Below, one piece after another: positions 54,120 through 63,350 of a stretch of 64,000 bases of DNA (positions are counted from its first letter, which is position 1; the number at the start of each line of letters is the position of its first letter). Below the pieces are notes generated by a model. It saw only the letters and a program-made list of their open reading frames with translations, was not told where the DNA came from and searched no databases. The stretch lies in the NCBI RefSeq assembly GCF_020544405.1, contig NZ_CP065410.1, positions 1,922,001 through 1,986,000 of the forward strand, given 5' to 3'. A program made the translations under genes and the position numbers. The stretch is from Pseudomonas sp. IAC-BECa141 (GTDB lineage: Bacteria > Pseudomonadota > Gammaproteobacteria > Pseudomonadales > Pseudomonadaceae).

Positions 54120-54947
54120 TTACTTGGCGGGCGCAATCTTGCGCCCGGCCATGTGCTGCAAATACCCGATCAGTTTCTGCAGATCCGCATCCGGCAACAC
54201 CTCGGCGGAAAATCCCGGCATCTTCGCTTGCGGCCACTGACGCAGACTCTGTGGATCGCGGATATAGCGCTTGAGGAAATCCGCGCCGAAGTACTCGGTC
54301 GGGTTGTACGGAATATTCAGGTCCGGCCCGAATTGCGCATCCCCCGCGCCATTCAGGCGATGGCAGGCCAGACAATTCTTCTGGAACAGCGCAAAACCCT
54401 GATTCACCGGGTCAACGGCCTTCAAGGCAGGGTCCGGCAGCAGGGCAGGGAAGCGTTCGGCCACTGGGGCGATGCGCTTGATGCTCGCCACTTCAAACGG
54501 CCATTGTTCCGGGCTGATATTGCCGGCCTGCGGATCGGTCCACACCAGATAGAACGGCCCGGCGCTGTGCTTGCCTTCCGACAGCGGCGGCCAGGGCTGC
54601 GCCGGATCCTCGATGGCCAGCCATGCGCGTGAACCCTTGTTGTTCAGGAGCGGCGCGGCAGACAGCTCTGCGGCAAAACCGTCCAGCGCCACGGCTTGCA
54701 GGTGATCCTCGGGTTTGATGCCGGTCAGCAGCGCGGCAACCGGCACGGCGCGATAAGTCATGTCCTTTTTGTAAGACACATCATTCTTGATCGTGAGGGT
54801 TTGCACCTGAGGATGCTTGAGTAATTCCTCTGTCTGCCAAGTGCGGCTGTTCGCGCCCAGCTCCAGGTTCAGCTGCGCGGCACACAGGGGCATGCTCAGC
54901 AGCATGGCCCCAAACATAATGAGCTTTTTCAAGTGATCGCCATCCAT
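54120..54947 (-). CDS. Secreted cytochrome c with N-terminal molybdopterin-protein-like domain
   Basis: 275 residues from the ATG at 54947. Signal peptide IMFGAMLLSMPLCAAQ. The first domain (about 25-165, with TYRAVPVAALLTGI and GPFYLVWTDPQ) resembles the cofactor-linked domain of sulphite-oxidase-type proteins. The second is a mono-haem cytochrome c: FQKNCLACHRLNGAGD near residue 190 supplies CxxCH, and the axial Met is probably in AKMPGFS. It is likely periplasmic electron transfer; partner unknown. Confidence 0.85.
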   Translation of the reverse strand: MDGDHLKKLIMFGAMLLSMPLCAAQLNLELGANSRTWQTEELLKHPQVQTLTIKNDVSYKKDMTYRAVPVAALLTGIKPEDHLQAVALDGFAAELSAAPLLNNKGSRAWLAIEDPAQPWPPLSEGKHSAGPFYLVWTDPQAGNISPEQWPFEVASIKRIAPVAERFPALLPDPALKAVDPVNQGFALFQKNCLACHRLNGAGDAQFGPDLNIPYNPTEYFGADFLKRYIRDPQSLRQWPQAKMPGFSAEVLPDADLQKLIGYLQHMAGRKIAPAK

Positions 54948-55041
54948 GTCGTGGAAATGCGCAAGGTTGGCACAGCCACGCTGGCCCGGGTAGCGGGCCA
55001 GGCACATTTTCAGTGGCGATGAACAATACCTGCCGCTTGAA

Positions 55042-55137
55042 TCAGCCGATGACCTTGGTCAGGTTCGGCAGAATCAACAACAGCGTCGTGGCGAAAAGAA
55101 TGAGCCCTGCTTGACGAACTTTCGGTTGTTTGAACAT
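55042..55137 (-). CDS. 31-residue membrane microprotein
   Basis: MFKQPKVRQAGLILFATT..., then LLLILPNLTKVIG: a short basic head and one membrane helix. The start at 55137 is preceded by AAAGGCGG at a proper distance. It is upstream of the cytochrome c gene on the same strand (95 bases apart). Its small size makes it easy to miss, and its role is unknown. Confidence 0.6.
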   Translation of the reverse strand: MFKQPKVRQAGLILFATTLLLILPNLTKVIG

Positions 55138-55528
55138 GGCTTGACCGCCTTTTTTGTTATTTCCTGATGCTTGCCTGCATATCCATGACGGCAAGCGCTG
55201 CACTTCCTGTAGCGAACGCCTGTCTCGGCAAAACCCGACGACAATGACGTACATCTTCACCTTAGGGCCCGCGTCACGCTTCGCTTAGATCCATTTCGTA
55301 TGTATTTCATACTGATCGCGATTAAAAAGGCATGAGGCCCATTGCCAGCTTCTTTGTCGCCCTTTTGCTAGACAGCTCGCGCACCTGAACCGGTTAACCA
55401 AGGCACGGATGACCGTCCGTCTGAGCGTGCGCGTCAACGTCATTGAGCGCTGTGGTCATTGAATCCATGACCTGCGAAGACAACAGTGACAGCACGAATT
55501 TCACTCACCGCACAGGTTCGAGGACGTC
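55138..55528. other. Intergenic region upstream of the thiolase-hydratase operon
   Basis: 391 bases between the microprotein (leftwards) and the thiolase (rightwards). It contains a 5-bp-arm palindrome GTATGTATTTCATAC at 55298-55312, a candidate operator for the beta-oxidation pair, and an AT-rich stretch at 55318-55334. Confidence 0.45.
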
Positions 55529-56734
55529 ATGACCCAAGCTTTGATTTTCGACGCGTTACGTACGCCCCGTGGCAAGGGCAAGGCCGACGGTTCGCTGCAC
55601 AGCGTCAAACCGGTGAACCTGGTGGCCGGGCTCTTGAGCGCTTTGCAGGTTCGTACCGAACTGGACACCAGCCAGGTCGATGACGTCGTGCTCGGTTGTG
55701 TCACGCCGATTGGCGATCAGGGCTCGGACATCGCCAAGACTGCCGTGCAGGTGGCCGATTGGGACGTCAGCGTCGCGGGCGTGCAGATCAACCGCTTCTG
55801 CGCGTCAGGGCTGGAGGCGGTAAACCTGGGGGCGATGAAAGTGCGCTCCGGGTTCGAAGACCTGGTGGTGGTCGGCGGTGTGGAATCCATGTCCCGCGTG
55901 CCGATGGGTAGCGACGGCGGCGCTTGGGCGCTGGATCCGCAAACCAATTTGCACAGCCATTTCACACCGCAAGGCGTCGGCGCGGATCTGATCGCCACGC
56001 TTGAAGGTTTCAGCCGTCAGGACGTCGATGCCTACGCGCTGCACTCGCAGCACAAAGCCGCTCGCGCCCGGGCCGACGGTTCGTTCAACAAGTCATTGGT
56101 GCCGGTGCAGGACCAGAACGGCATCATCCTGCTCGATCACGATGAGTTCATTCGCGCCGAGTCGACCCTTGAAGGTCTGGGCAAGCTCAAGCCGAGCTTC
56201 GAGATGATCGGCCAGATGGGGTTCGACGCCACGGCATTGCGGGTCTACAGCCATGTCGAGCGCATCAACCATGTGCACACGCCGGGCAACAGTTCGGGGA
56301 TCGTCGACGGCGCGGCACTGATGTTGATCGGCTCCGAGGCCAAGGGGCGGGCGCTGGGCCTGCAACCCCGGGCGCGGATCGTCGCCACGGCGGTCACCAG
56401 CACTGACCCGACCATCATGCTCACCGGCCCGGCGCCGGCCACTCGCAAGGCGCTGGCCAAGGCCGGGCTGCGGGTGGAAGACATCGACCTGTTCGAGGTC
56501 AACGAGGCGTTTGCCTCGGTGGTGCTGAAATTCATCAAGGACATGGCTGTCGACCCGGACAAGGTCAACGTCAATGGCGGCTCGATCGCCATGGGCCACC
56601 CGTTGGGGGCCACCGGTTGCGCGATCCTCGGCACCTTGCTCGATGAACTGGAAGCCCGACGCCTGCGCTACGGCCTCGCGACGCTGTGCGTCGGCGGCGG
56701 CATGGGTATCGCGACCATCATCGAACGCCTCTGA
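55529..56734 (+). CDS. Acetyl-CoA C-acyltransferase (thiolase)
   Basis: 401 residues. Performs the last step of fatty acid beta-oxidation, splitting 3-ketoacyl-CoA. The catalytic Cys is in [14 protein letters not shown] near residue 90; His in [14 protein letters not shown] near 357; the third catalytic Cys in [14 protein letters not shown] near 388. It is directly followed after 17 bases by the multifunctional dehydrogenase/hydratase gene, the same order as PA1736-PA1737 in P. aeruginosa. Confidence 0.95.
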   Translation: MTQALIFDALRTPRGKGKADGSLHSVKPVNLVAGLLSALQVRTELDTSQVDDVVLGCVTPIGDQGSDIAKTAVQVADWDVSVAGVQINRFCASGLEAVNLGAMKVRSGFEDLVVVGGVESMSRVPMGSDGGAWALDPQTNLHSHFTPQGVGADLIATLEGFSRQDVDAYALHSQHKAARARADGSFNKSLVPVQDQNGIILLDHDEFIRAESTLEGLGKLKPSFEMIGQMGFDATALRVYSHVERINHVHTPGNSSGIVDGAALMLIGSEAKGRALGLQPRARIVATAVTSTDPTIMLTGPAPATRKALAKAGLRVEDIDLFEVNEAFASVVLKFIKDMAVDPDKVNVNGGSIAMGHPLGATGCAILGTLLDELEARRLRYGLATLCVGGGMGIATIIERL

Positions 56735-56751
56735 CCCCAAGGAATCCTGTC

Positions 56752-58896
56752 ATGACCCAAGCCATTCGTTACGAAAAAGGCCAGGACGGCATCGTCCTCC
56801 TGACCATCGACATGCCGGGCCAGAGCGCCAACACCATGAACGCGGTGTACCGCGAGGCCATGGCCGAAAGCGTCGCCCGATTGCAGGCGGAAAAAGATGA
56901 CATCGCCGGGGTGATCATCACGTCGGCCAAGAAAACCTTCTTCGCCGGTGGCGACCTGAATGAACTGATCAAGGTTGGCAAGCCCGAAGCCAAGGCTTTC
57001 TACGACATGGTGCTGACCCTCAAGGGTCAGTTGCGCACCCTGGAAACCCTCGGCAAACCGGTGGTCGCGGCGATCAACGGCGCGGCGCTCGGCGGCGGCT
57101 GGGAAATCTGCCTGGCCTGCCACCACCGCGTGGCCCTGGACGATGCGTCGGTACAGCTCGGTTTGCCGGAAGTGACCCTCGGGCTGTTGCCGGGCGGCGG
57201 TGGCGTGGTGCGCATGGTGCGCATGCTCGGTATTGAAAAGGCTCTGCCATATCTGCTCGAAGGCAAGAAGGTTCGTCCGCAACAGGCATTGCAGGCAGGT
57301 TTGATCGATGAGCTGGCGGCGGATCGCGATGAATTGCTGGCCAAGGCCCGGGCCTGGATTCTGGCCAATCCTGCGGCCGTACAGCGTTGGGATGTGAAGG
57401 GCTATCAGATCCCCGGCGGTACGCCGTCGAACCCGAAAGTCGCGCAGATGCTGGCGATTGCGCCGTCGATCCTGCGCACCAAAACCCAGGGCACGTTGCC
57501 GGCGCCGGAGAAGATTCTGTGCGCGGCGGTGGAAGGCGCGCAGGTGGATTTCGACACGGCGCACCTGATCGAAACTCGTTATTTCACTGAACTGACCACT
57601 GGCCAGATCTCGAAAAACCTGATCGGCACCTTCTGGTTCCAGCTCAATGAAATCAATGCCGGCGGTTCTCGGCCGCAGGGTTTTGCGCCTTATGTGACGA
57701 AGCGTGTGGGCGTCCTCGGCGCGGGCATGATGGGCGCGGGAATCGCCTATGTCAGCGCGTCGGCCGGGATCGACGTCGTGCTCAAGGACGTCAACCTCGC
57801 GGCTGCGGAAAAGGGCAAGGCGCATTCGGCGGCGTTGCTGGACAAGAAAGTTGCTCGCGGGCAGATGACTGCGCAACAACGTGAAGCTGTTCTGGCGCGT
57901 ATCCAGACCACTGAAAGCGATACCGATCTGGCAGGCTGCGATCTGATCATCGAGGCGGTGTTCGAGGATCGTCAACTCAAGGCCAAGGTCTCGGCAGCGG
58001 CGCAGCAAGTGGTCGGCGCCGACGCGGTGATTGCTTCCAACACCTCTACCTTGCCAATCACTGGTTTGGCGACCGCAGTACCGGATCAAGGCAAGTTCAT
58101 CGGCCTGCACTTCTTCAGCCCGGTGGAAAAAATGCCGTTGGTGGAAATCATCAAAGGCGCGCAAACCAGCGACGAAACCCTCGCACGCGGGTTCGATTTC
58201 GTACTGCAAATCAAGAAAACCCCGATTGTGGTCAACGACAGTCGCGGCTTCTTCACTTCGCGAGTATTCGGCACCTTCATCAATGAAGGCATTGCGATGC
58301 TGGGTGAGGGCGTCAGTGCGCCGATGATCGAGACCGAAGCGCGCAAGGCCGGCATGCCTGTCGGGCCGCTGGCGATCTCTGACGAAGTTTCCCTCAGCCT
58401 GATGAGCCATATCCGTCAACAAACGGCCAAAGACCTTCAAGCAGAAGGGAAACCGCTGATTGAGCACCCGGCGTTTGCCGTGATTGACTTGCTGCTCAAC
58501 GAATACAAGCGGCCGGGCAAGGCCGCGGGAGGCGGTTTTTATGAGTACCCGTTGGGTGGGCAGAAGCATCTGTGGCCCGAACTGAAAACCCGCTTCGAGA
58601 AAGCCGACGGGCAGATTTCGCCGAAGGACGTGCGTGATCGACTGCTGTTCGTGCAGGCGATTGAAACCGTACGTTGCGTGGAGGAGGGCGTGCTGACGTC
58701 GACGGCGGATGCGAACGTCGGCTCGATTTTCGGTATCGGCTTCGCGGCATGGACGGGCGGTGCGCTGCAGTTCATCAACCAATATGGGGTGAAGGACTTT
58801 GTCGCGCGGGCGCAGTACCTGGCGGAACAGTACGGTGAGCGTTTCGCACCGCCAGCGCTGCTGCTGGAGAAGGCTGCGAAAGGCGAGTTGTTCTAA
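56752..58896 (+). CDS. Multifunctional 3-hydroxyacyl-CoA dehydrogenase / enoyl-CoA hydratase
   Basis: 714 residues from the ATG at 56752, typical of FadB/FadJ-like enzymes. N-terminal crotonase domain: AINGAALGGGWEICLACH near residue 105 gives the oxyanion hole; TLGLLPGGGG follows. The dehydrogenase starts at VGVLGAGMMGAGIAYV near residue 320, with HFFSPVEKMPLVEII near 455. Together with the thiolase it forms a beta-oxidation complex. A second copy of fadBA elsewhere is usual; this is a paralogous set in Pseudomonas. Confidence 0.95.
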   Translation: MTQAIRYEKGQDGIVLLTIDMPGQSANTMNAVYREAMAESVARLQAEKDDIAGVIITSAKKTFFAGGDLNELIKVGKPEAKAFYDMVLTLKGQLRTLETLGKPVVAAINGAALGGGWEICLACHHRVALDDASVQLGLPEVTLGLLPGGGGVVRMVRMLGIEKALPYLLEGKKVRPQQALQAGLIDELAADRDELLAKARAWILANPAAVQRWDVKGYQIPGGTPSNPKVAQMLAIAPSILRTKTQGTLPAPEKILCAAVEGAQVDFDTAHLIETRYFTELTTGQISKNLIGTFWFQLNEINAGGSRPQGFAPYVTKRVGVLGAGMMGAGIAYVSASAGIDVVLKDVNLAAAEKGKAHSAALLDKKVARGQMTAQQREAVLARIQTTESDTDLAGCDLIIEAVFEDRQLKAKVSAAAQQVVGADAVIASNTSTLPITGLATAVPDQGKFIGLHFFSPVEKMPLVEIIKGAQTSDETLARGFDFVLQIKKTPIVVNDSRGFFTSRVFGTFINEGIAMLGEGVSAPMIETEARKAGMPVGPLAISDEVSLSLMSHIRQQTAKDLQAEGKPLIEHPAFAVIDLLLNEYKRPGKAAGGGFYEYPLGGQKHLWPELKTRFEKADGQISPKDVRDRLLFVQAIETVRCVEEGVLTSTADANVGSIFGIGFAAWTGGALQFINQYGVKDFVARAQYLAEQYGERFAPPALLLEKAAKGELF

Positions 58897-58991
58897 CGGG
58901 CTGGGAACGCATTTCGGGGCTTGCCTTGCCGGGTGGTTTCAAGGCAGGCTCTGGGGTGTGCATTATTCCCATCACGTGTCAGGTATTTTTT

Positions 58992-59714
58992 ATGTCGCTA
59001 CGCATCTGCATTCTGGAAACCGACATCCTGCGTCCGGAACTGGTCGATCAATATCAGGGTTACGGGCAGATGTTCCAGCGCCTGTTCTCGCAGCAACCGA
59101 TCGCCGCCGAGTTCACGGTCTACAACGTGATGCAGGGCGATTATCCGAGTGATGACCTGACCTTCGATGCTTACCTGGTGACCGGCAGCAAGGCCGACTC
59201 GTTTGGTACCGATCCGTGGATCCAGACACTCAAGCAATACCTCCTGACCCGTTATGAGCGCGGCGACAAACTGCTGGGCGTGTGCTTCGGCCATCAGTTG
59301 CTGGCACTGCTGCTGGGTGGCAAGAGCGAGCGTGCTACGCAAGGTTGGGGCGTCGGCATTCACAATTACAAACTGGCGGCCAAGGCACCGTGGATGAGCC
59401 CGGTGCGCGAAGAGCTGACGCTTTTGATCAGCCACCAGGATCAGGTGACGGCGCTGCCGGAGAACGCAACGGTGATTGCTTCCAGCGATTTCTGCCCGTA
59501 CGCGGCGTACCACATCAACGATCAGGTGCTGTGCTTCCAGGGACATCCGGAATTCATTCACGACTATTCGCGAGCGCTGCTGGATCTGCGTCAGGAAGCG
59601 CTGGGCGAGCAGGTCTACAGTAAGGGCGTGGCCAGTCTGGAACATCAGCACCACGGCACCACCGTGGCGGAATGGATGATGCGCTTCGTGGCGCACAAAC
59701 CGACCGCTGCTTGA
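58992..59714 (+). CDS. Class I glutamine amidotransferase domain protein
   Basis: 240 residues from the ATG at 58992. Triad: Cys in LLGVCFGHQLLALLLGGK near residue 100, His in CFQGHPEFIHDYS near residue 182 and the Glu that follows. As a stand-alone GATase, it resembles GMP-synthase-type proteins that lack the synthetase and act as gamma-glutamyl hydrolases or on polyamines (PuuD-like); the exact substrate is unknown. An intrinsic terminator follows at 59721. Confidence 0.88.
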   Translation: MSLRICILETDILRPELVDQYQGYGQMFQRLFSQQPIAAEFTVYNVMQGDYPSDDLTFDAYLVTGSKADSFGTDPWIQTLKQYLLTRYERGDKLLGVCFGHQLLALLLGGKSERATQGWGVGIHNYKLAAKAPWMSPVREELTLLISHQDQVTALPENATVIASSDFCPYAAYHINDQVLCFQGHPEFIHDYSRALLDLRQEALGEQVYSKGVASLEHQHHGTTVAEWMMRFVAHKPTAA

Positions 59715-59720
59715 GCCCTG

Positions 59721-59754
59721 ACGCCCTCGTGCCTTGCAACGGGGGCGTTTTTTC
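59721..59754 (+). terminator. Intrinsic terminator of the amidotransferase gene
   Basis: ACGCCCTCGT / ACGGGGGCGT stem with one G-U pair and a T-run. It lies between converging genes and precedes the corA stop. Confidence 0.8.
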
Positions 59755-60726
59755 TTATAGCCAGCCGGATTTCTTGAAGCTTGCCCACAGGCTCACGCAG
59801 CCGACCGTGATAAATCCCAGCACGCCGAAATAGCCGTAATGCCAGCTCAGCTCCGGCATGTTCTGGAAGTTCATCCCGTAAATCCCGGCCACCGCCGTCG
59901 GGAACGCCAGAATCGCCGCCCACGCAGCGAATTTACGCTGCACGACGCTCTGGCGTGAGGCTTCCAGCAGCACGCCGATTTCGATGGTCTGGCTGGCGAT
60001 GTCGGCCAGGGTGGTCAGATCTTCCATCTGCCGGTTCACGTGGATCTGTACGTCGCGAAAGTACGGGCGCATGTTCTTGTCGATGAAGGGGAAGCTCAGC
60101 TTCTGCAGTTCCTCGCCGATTTCCACCATCGGCGCGGCGTATCGACGCAAACGCAGGACATCGCGACGCAGGCCGTGAAGCTTCTGGATGTCGTGCTCAT
60201 TCAGTGCGCTGCACAACACGTTGCGCTCCAGTTCATCTATCTCGGCGTGGATCGCTTCACCCACCGGCTGATAGTTTTCGATGACGAAATCCAGCAGCGC
60301 ATACAGTACGAAATCTTCCCCGTGTTCCAGCAACAGTGGCCGCGCCTCACAGCGTTGGCGGACATGGGCGTAGGACGCCGAGTGACCGTTGCGGGCGGTG
60401 ATGATGTAGCCCTTGCCGGCGAAGATGTGGGTTTCGATGAACTGCAGAATTCCGTGTTCGCGCACCGGCGAGTAGGTGACGATGAATAGCGCGTCGCCAA
60501 AGGTTTCCAGCTTCGGCCGGCTGTGCTTTTCCAGGGCGTCTTCAATGGCCAGTTCGTGCAGGTTGAACTGGCGTTGCAGGTTGGACAGTTCCTGAGCGTT
60601 CGGCTCTTCGAGGCCGATCCAGACGAAGTGGCCGGTCTTGGCGGCCCAGGCCGCGCCTTCGTCGAGGGAAATATTGGTGACTTTCTTACCGGCGCTGTAA
60701 ACCGCAGCAGCAACAACTCGACCCAT
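59755..60726 (-). CDS. corA: Magnesium/cobalt channel CorA-like
   Basis: 323 residues. Large N-terminal cytoplasmic domain, then two C-terminal membrane helices (WAAILAFPTAVAGIYGMNF, and YFGVLGFITVGCVSLWAS). The GMN motif (IYGMNFQNMPELSW) at the end of the first helix is the ion-selectivity site. It is a pentameric divalent-cation channel. It converges with the amidotransferase gene. Confidence 0.94.
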   Translation of the reverse strand: MGRVVAAAVYSAGKKVTNISLDEGAAWAAKTGHFVWIGLEEPNAQELSNLQRQFNLHELAIEDALEKHSRPKLETFGDALFIVTYSPVREHGILQFIETHIFAGKGYIITARNGHSASYAHVRQRCEARPLLLEHGEDFVLYALLDFVIENYQPVGEAIHAEIDELERNVLCSALNEHDIQKLHGLRRDVLRLRRYAAPMVEIGEELQKLSFPFIDKNMRPYFRDVQIHVNRQMEDLTTLADIASQTIEIGVLLEASRQSVVQRKFAAWAAILAFPTAVAGIYGMNFQNMPELSWHYGYFGVLGFITVGCVSLWASFKKSGWL

Positions 60727-60833
60727 GGTGGTGATTCACTTCTTCTTGGCAGATGGCAGGGGGAAACATGACTTCAGCTTAGCCATGTCGCTGCTTGAGA
60801 GTCAGTGAAATCTGCACAGTTCACTGGGCAAAA

Positions 60834-60863
60834 GAAAACCCGCACTGGGCGGGCTTCTTTTTT
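60834..60863. terminator. Terminator at the end of the PlsC-type gene
   Basis: CCCGC / GCGGG stem, loop of five bases, flanked by A-run and T-run on both sides; it serves the minus-strand gene stopping at 60862 and could act in both directions. Confidence 0.65.
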
Positions 60864-61596
60864 ATGCGGCTTGCAGTTGCCGATCCATTGCATCGATGCA
60901 CTCGCGCATCTGCTCGCGGCACTGGCTGATGAGCATGGGCATGTCGTCCATGGTCAGTCCGGCGGTAGGAATGGCCGGCAGCGAGCGTATGAGAATTTTC
61001 CCGCTGTGCCAACGGTTCAGGCGCATGTGCTTGATGTAGCTGCTGACACACACCGGAACGATCGGCACTCCGGCGGCGATGGCCATCTGGAATGCGCCTT
61101 TTTTGAACGGCAGCATTTCCTCACCCAGGTTGCGGGTGCCTTCCGGGAAGACCCAGATCGAGGTGTCCTTGTGCTGCAAGGTGTCAGTGGTGGTCAGCAT
61201 CGAACGGCGCGCCTTGTGCGCGTTCCCGCGATCGATCAACACATTGCCCGCCAGCCAGAACAGCTGCCCGAACAGCGGCACCCACTTCAGGCTTTTTTTG
61301 CCGATGCACACCGTACGACGCGGCACCACGTTACCGAACACGAACAGGTCGTAGTTGGACTGGTGGTTGGCAATGATCACGCAGCTGTCGGGTTTGTTCA
61401 TCAATGGGCCCACATCGGCCTTCACCCGCAGACGCAAAATGCACATGGCCGGCAATGCATAGAGGCGGGCACACAGGCGACTGTTGTCCGGATTGAATGG
61501 CCGGCACAGCCCGAGTATCACTCCGAGTATTCCCGCAAGAATAAAGTGCAGGCTCATCAATAACATACGAAACACAAACAGCATTTTCAGGCCCAT
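60862..61596 (-). CDS. 1-acyl-sn-glycerol-3-phosphate acyltransferase, PlsC type
   Basis: 244 residues. Acyltransferase motif I is NHQSNYD near residue 78 (H and D four apart), and motif III is the FPEGTRN segment near residue 150. An N-terminal hydrophobic helix (VFRMLLMSLHFILAGILGVI) anchors it in the inner membrane. It makes phosphatidic acid from lysophosphatidic acid. It is one of several plsC-like genes in Pseudomonas genomes. Confidence 0.9.
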   Translation of the reverse strand: MGLKMLFVFRMLLMSLHFILAGILGVILGLCRPFNPDNSRLCARLYALPAMCILRLRVKADVGPLMNKPDSCVIIANHQSNYDLFVFGNVVPRRTVCIGKKSLKWVPLFGQLFWLAGNVLIDRGNAHKARRSMLTTTDTLQHKDTSIWVFPEGTRNLGEEMLPFKKGAFQMAIAAGVPIVPVCVSSYIKHMRLNRWHSGKILIRSLPAIPTAGLTMDDMPMLISQCREQMRECIDAMDRQLQAA

Positions 61597-61748
61597 CGGG
61601 ACAAAAGGTGGCGCAGTGTACGGATGTGCACTGTTTTCGGCAATTGCCGCTAAAGAGTCCGGAGATGGGCGATGTTTAAGCGCATGTTTCCGACTTGTTG
61701 GTCAGAGGCGTCCTAGAGCTGCTGCCGAGTTTTCAACAGAGCGTGCAA

Positions 61749-61780
61749 GAAAAAGCCCGACACGACGGTCGGGCTTTTCT
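61749..61780. terminator. Intrinsic terminator near the crotonase gene
   Basis: AAAAGCCCGAC / GTCGGGCTTTT, 11-bp stem, six-base loop; it lies after the stop of the minus-strand crotonase gene and upstream of the PlsC gene. Confidence 0.8.
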
Positions 61781-61800
61781 GAATCGGGGCGAGCCGGGTA

Positions 61801-62490
61801 TCAGCCCAGATGCTCCTGATCCTGGATGATCGCGTTGTCCAGAGTTTCCAGCAGCGCCTTGCGCACCTTCAACTTGGTGTTCTTGTGCGCAGTCATATTG
61901 ATCTTCTTCAGCTGACGCGCGGCGGCGAGGGCGGCACCTTGCAGTTCCTCGGCAGAAACTACTTTGTCGAGGAAACCGGCATCCACTGCACTTTGCGGAT
62001 CAAACATCTCGCCGTTGATCACCGAACGGTGGAAAGCCGAGCGACGCAGGCGATCACGGGCCAGCTCGATGCCGGCGTGGTGCATGGTCATGCCGATCTG
62101 CACTTCATTCAGACCAATGCTGAACGGGCCGTCGACACCGATCCGATAATCGGCGGACAACAGAATGAACGCACCTTTGGCCACGGCATGTCCCGGGCAC
62201 GCAACGATCACCGGGAACGGGTGCGACAACAGGCGGCGGGCCAGGGTGGAACCGGCGGTCACCAGCGACACCGCTTCCTTAGGGCCGGCAGTCATCACTT
62301 TCAGGTCATAGCCGCCAGAGAGAATGCCCGGCTGACCGGTGATGATCACGACGGCACGATCCACCACTGCCTGATCCAGCGCCGCGTTGAAGGCTGCGAT
62401 CACGTCCGGGGAAATGGCGTTGACCTTGCCGTTGCTCAGGGTCAGGGTCGCGATACCGTCTTCGAGGTGGTAGGCAATCAGGTCGCTCAT
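61801..62490 (-). CDS. Enoyl-CoA hydratase/isomerase family protein
   Basis: 229 residues, crotonase fold. The N-terminal LEDGIATLTLSNGKVNAIS and the segment FPVIVACPGHAVAKGAFILL near residue 95 give the oxyanion hole. The catalytic Glu positions of true hydratases are not clear (FSIGLNEVQIGMTM contains one Glu), so it could be an isomerase or hydrolase. It corresponds to PA1748 by position, and a tRNA-Ser gene is next to it. Confidence 0.88.
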   Translation of the reverse strand: MSDLIAYHLEDGIATLTLSNGKVNAISPDVIAAFNAALDQAVVDRAVVIITGQPGILSGGYDLKVMTAGPKEAVSLVTAGSTLARRLLSHPFPVIVACPGHAVAKGAFILLSADYRIGVDGPFSIGLNEVQIGMTMHHAGIELARDRLRRSAFHRSVINGEMFDPQSAVDAGFLDKVVSAEELQGAALAAARQLKKINMTAHKNTKLKVRKALLETLDNAIIQDQEHLG

Positions 62491-62786
62491 GGCGCAATTC
62501 CTTATAAGAAAGATGGGCAGACGTTACCCACCGTCGCCGGTCAGGTAAAGCACTGTGACTGACCCGCCAGTCACTGTTTGCCGACTGACACGACGCGTGG
62601 CTGACGCATTCGCGCCCATATAGAAGGGCTGCGCTCACCGGAGATTGGCCGGATCGTCATCGTTCCTTGAGGGGGGTAACGACTTTTTCTCTTAACCGCA
62701 TGAAAATTCTGAAAAAAGTTTGCCATCAGAAAAGCTTTCGACTACATTAGCGCGCCTCGACAGACAGAACATGTTTGAAGAGATAC
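62491..62786. promoter_or_regulatory. Upstream region with tRNA-Ser promoter
   Basis: A sigma70-type promoter for the tRNA: TTGCCA at 62720-62725 and TACATT at 62743-62748, 17-base spacer, then a GC-rich discriminator, the usual mark of stringently controlled stable RNA genes. The left 220 bases contain the crotonase promoter on the minus strand. Confidence 0.7.
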
Positions 62787-62876
62787 GGTGAAGTGTCCGA
62801 GTGGCTTAAGGAGCACGCCTGGAAAGTGTGTATACAGGAAACTGTATCGAGAGTTCGAATCTCTCCTTCACCGCCA
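62787..62876 (+). tRNA. tRNA-Ser(GGA)
   Basis: 90 nt with encoded CCA. The acceptor GGTGAAG pairs with CTTCACC, discriminator G as in all serine tRNAs. The anticodon loop CTGGAAA gives anticodon GGA (codons UCC, UCU). The long variable arm (TACAG-GAAA-CTGTA) and T loop GTTCGAATC are intact. Nothing has inserted into the 3' end. Confidence 0.97.
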
Positions 62877-62890
62877 AATTCGATGTAAAC

Positions 62891-62924
62891 AAAACCCCTA
62901 GTTTCTATGGAAACTAGGGGTTTT
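62891..62924 (+). terminator. Terminator of tRNA-Ser
   Basis: AAAACCCCTAGTTTC and GAAACTAGGGGTTTT, a perfect 15-bp stem with 4-base loop, 14 bases after the tRNA. Confidence 0.9.
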
Positions 62925-63029
62925 GTGCATTCTGGCGCCAGTATTTTTTGGTCACAGAGACGGATTCGGCTTCCTTTTGCCAGGGCATTACAATCGCGGC
63001 TATTTCCTGCATGTAAAAGGACGACCTCC

Positions 63030-63350
63030 ATGATCATTTCTACCACCCACTCCATCGAAGGCCGGCAAATTACGGCTTATCTGGATATCGTCAGTGCCGA
63101 GTCGGTGCAGGGCGTGAATGTGATTCGCGATATGTTTGCCGGGATGCGGGACTTTTTCGGCGGGCGTTCGCAGACGCTGGAGCGGGCGTTGAAGGAGGCG
63201 CGTGTTCAGGCGACTGACGAGATCAAGGAGCGCGCGCGGGCTTTGCAGGCGGATGCGGTGGTCGGGGTGGATTTCGAGATCAGCATGCCGGCAGGGAAGG
63301 GTGGCATGGTAGTGGTGTTTGCGACCGGCACGGCGGTCAAGTTGCGCTGA
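63030..63350 (+). CDS. YbjQ/UPF0145 family protein
   Basis: 106 residues from the ATG at 63030. The family pattern VSAESVQGVNVIRDMFAGMRD, ERALKEARVQATDEIKERA and the strand VVGVDFEIS fill the chain. These proteins form pentamers; function is not established. No signal peptide. Confidence 0.85.
   Translation: MIISTTHSIEGRQITAYLDIVSAESVQGVNVIRDMFAGMRDFFGGRSQTLERALKEARVQATDEIKERARALQADAVVGVDFEISMPAGKGGMVVVFATGTAVKLR

Noticed and set aside
56668..58782. 704-codon frame on the minus strand opposite the fadB-like gene
   Set aside because: Antisense shadow caused by GC-rich codons; the plus strand carries a clear two-domain enzyme.
62787..62876. tRNA-Ser as an island insertion site
   Set aside because: The tRNA is followed at once by its own terminator and a core gene; no integrase or repeated 3' end is nearby.
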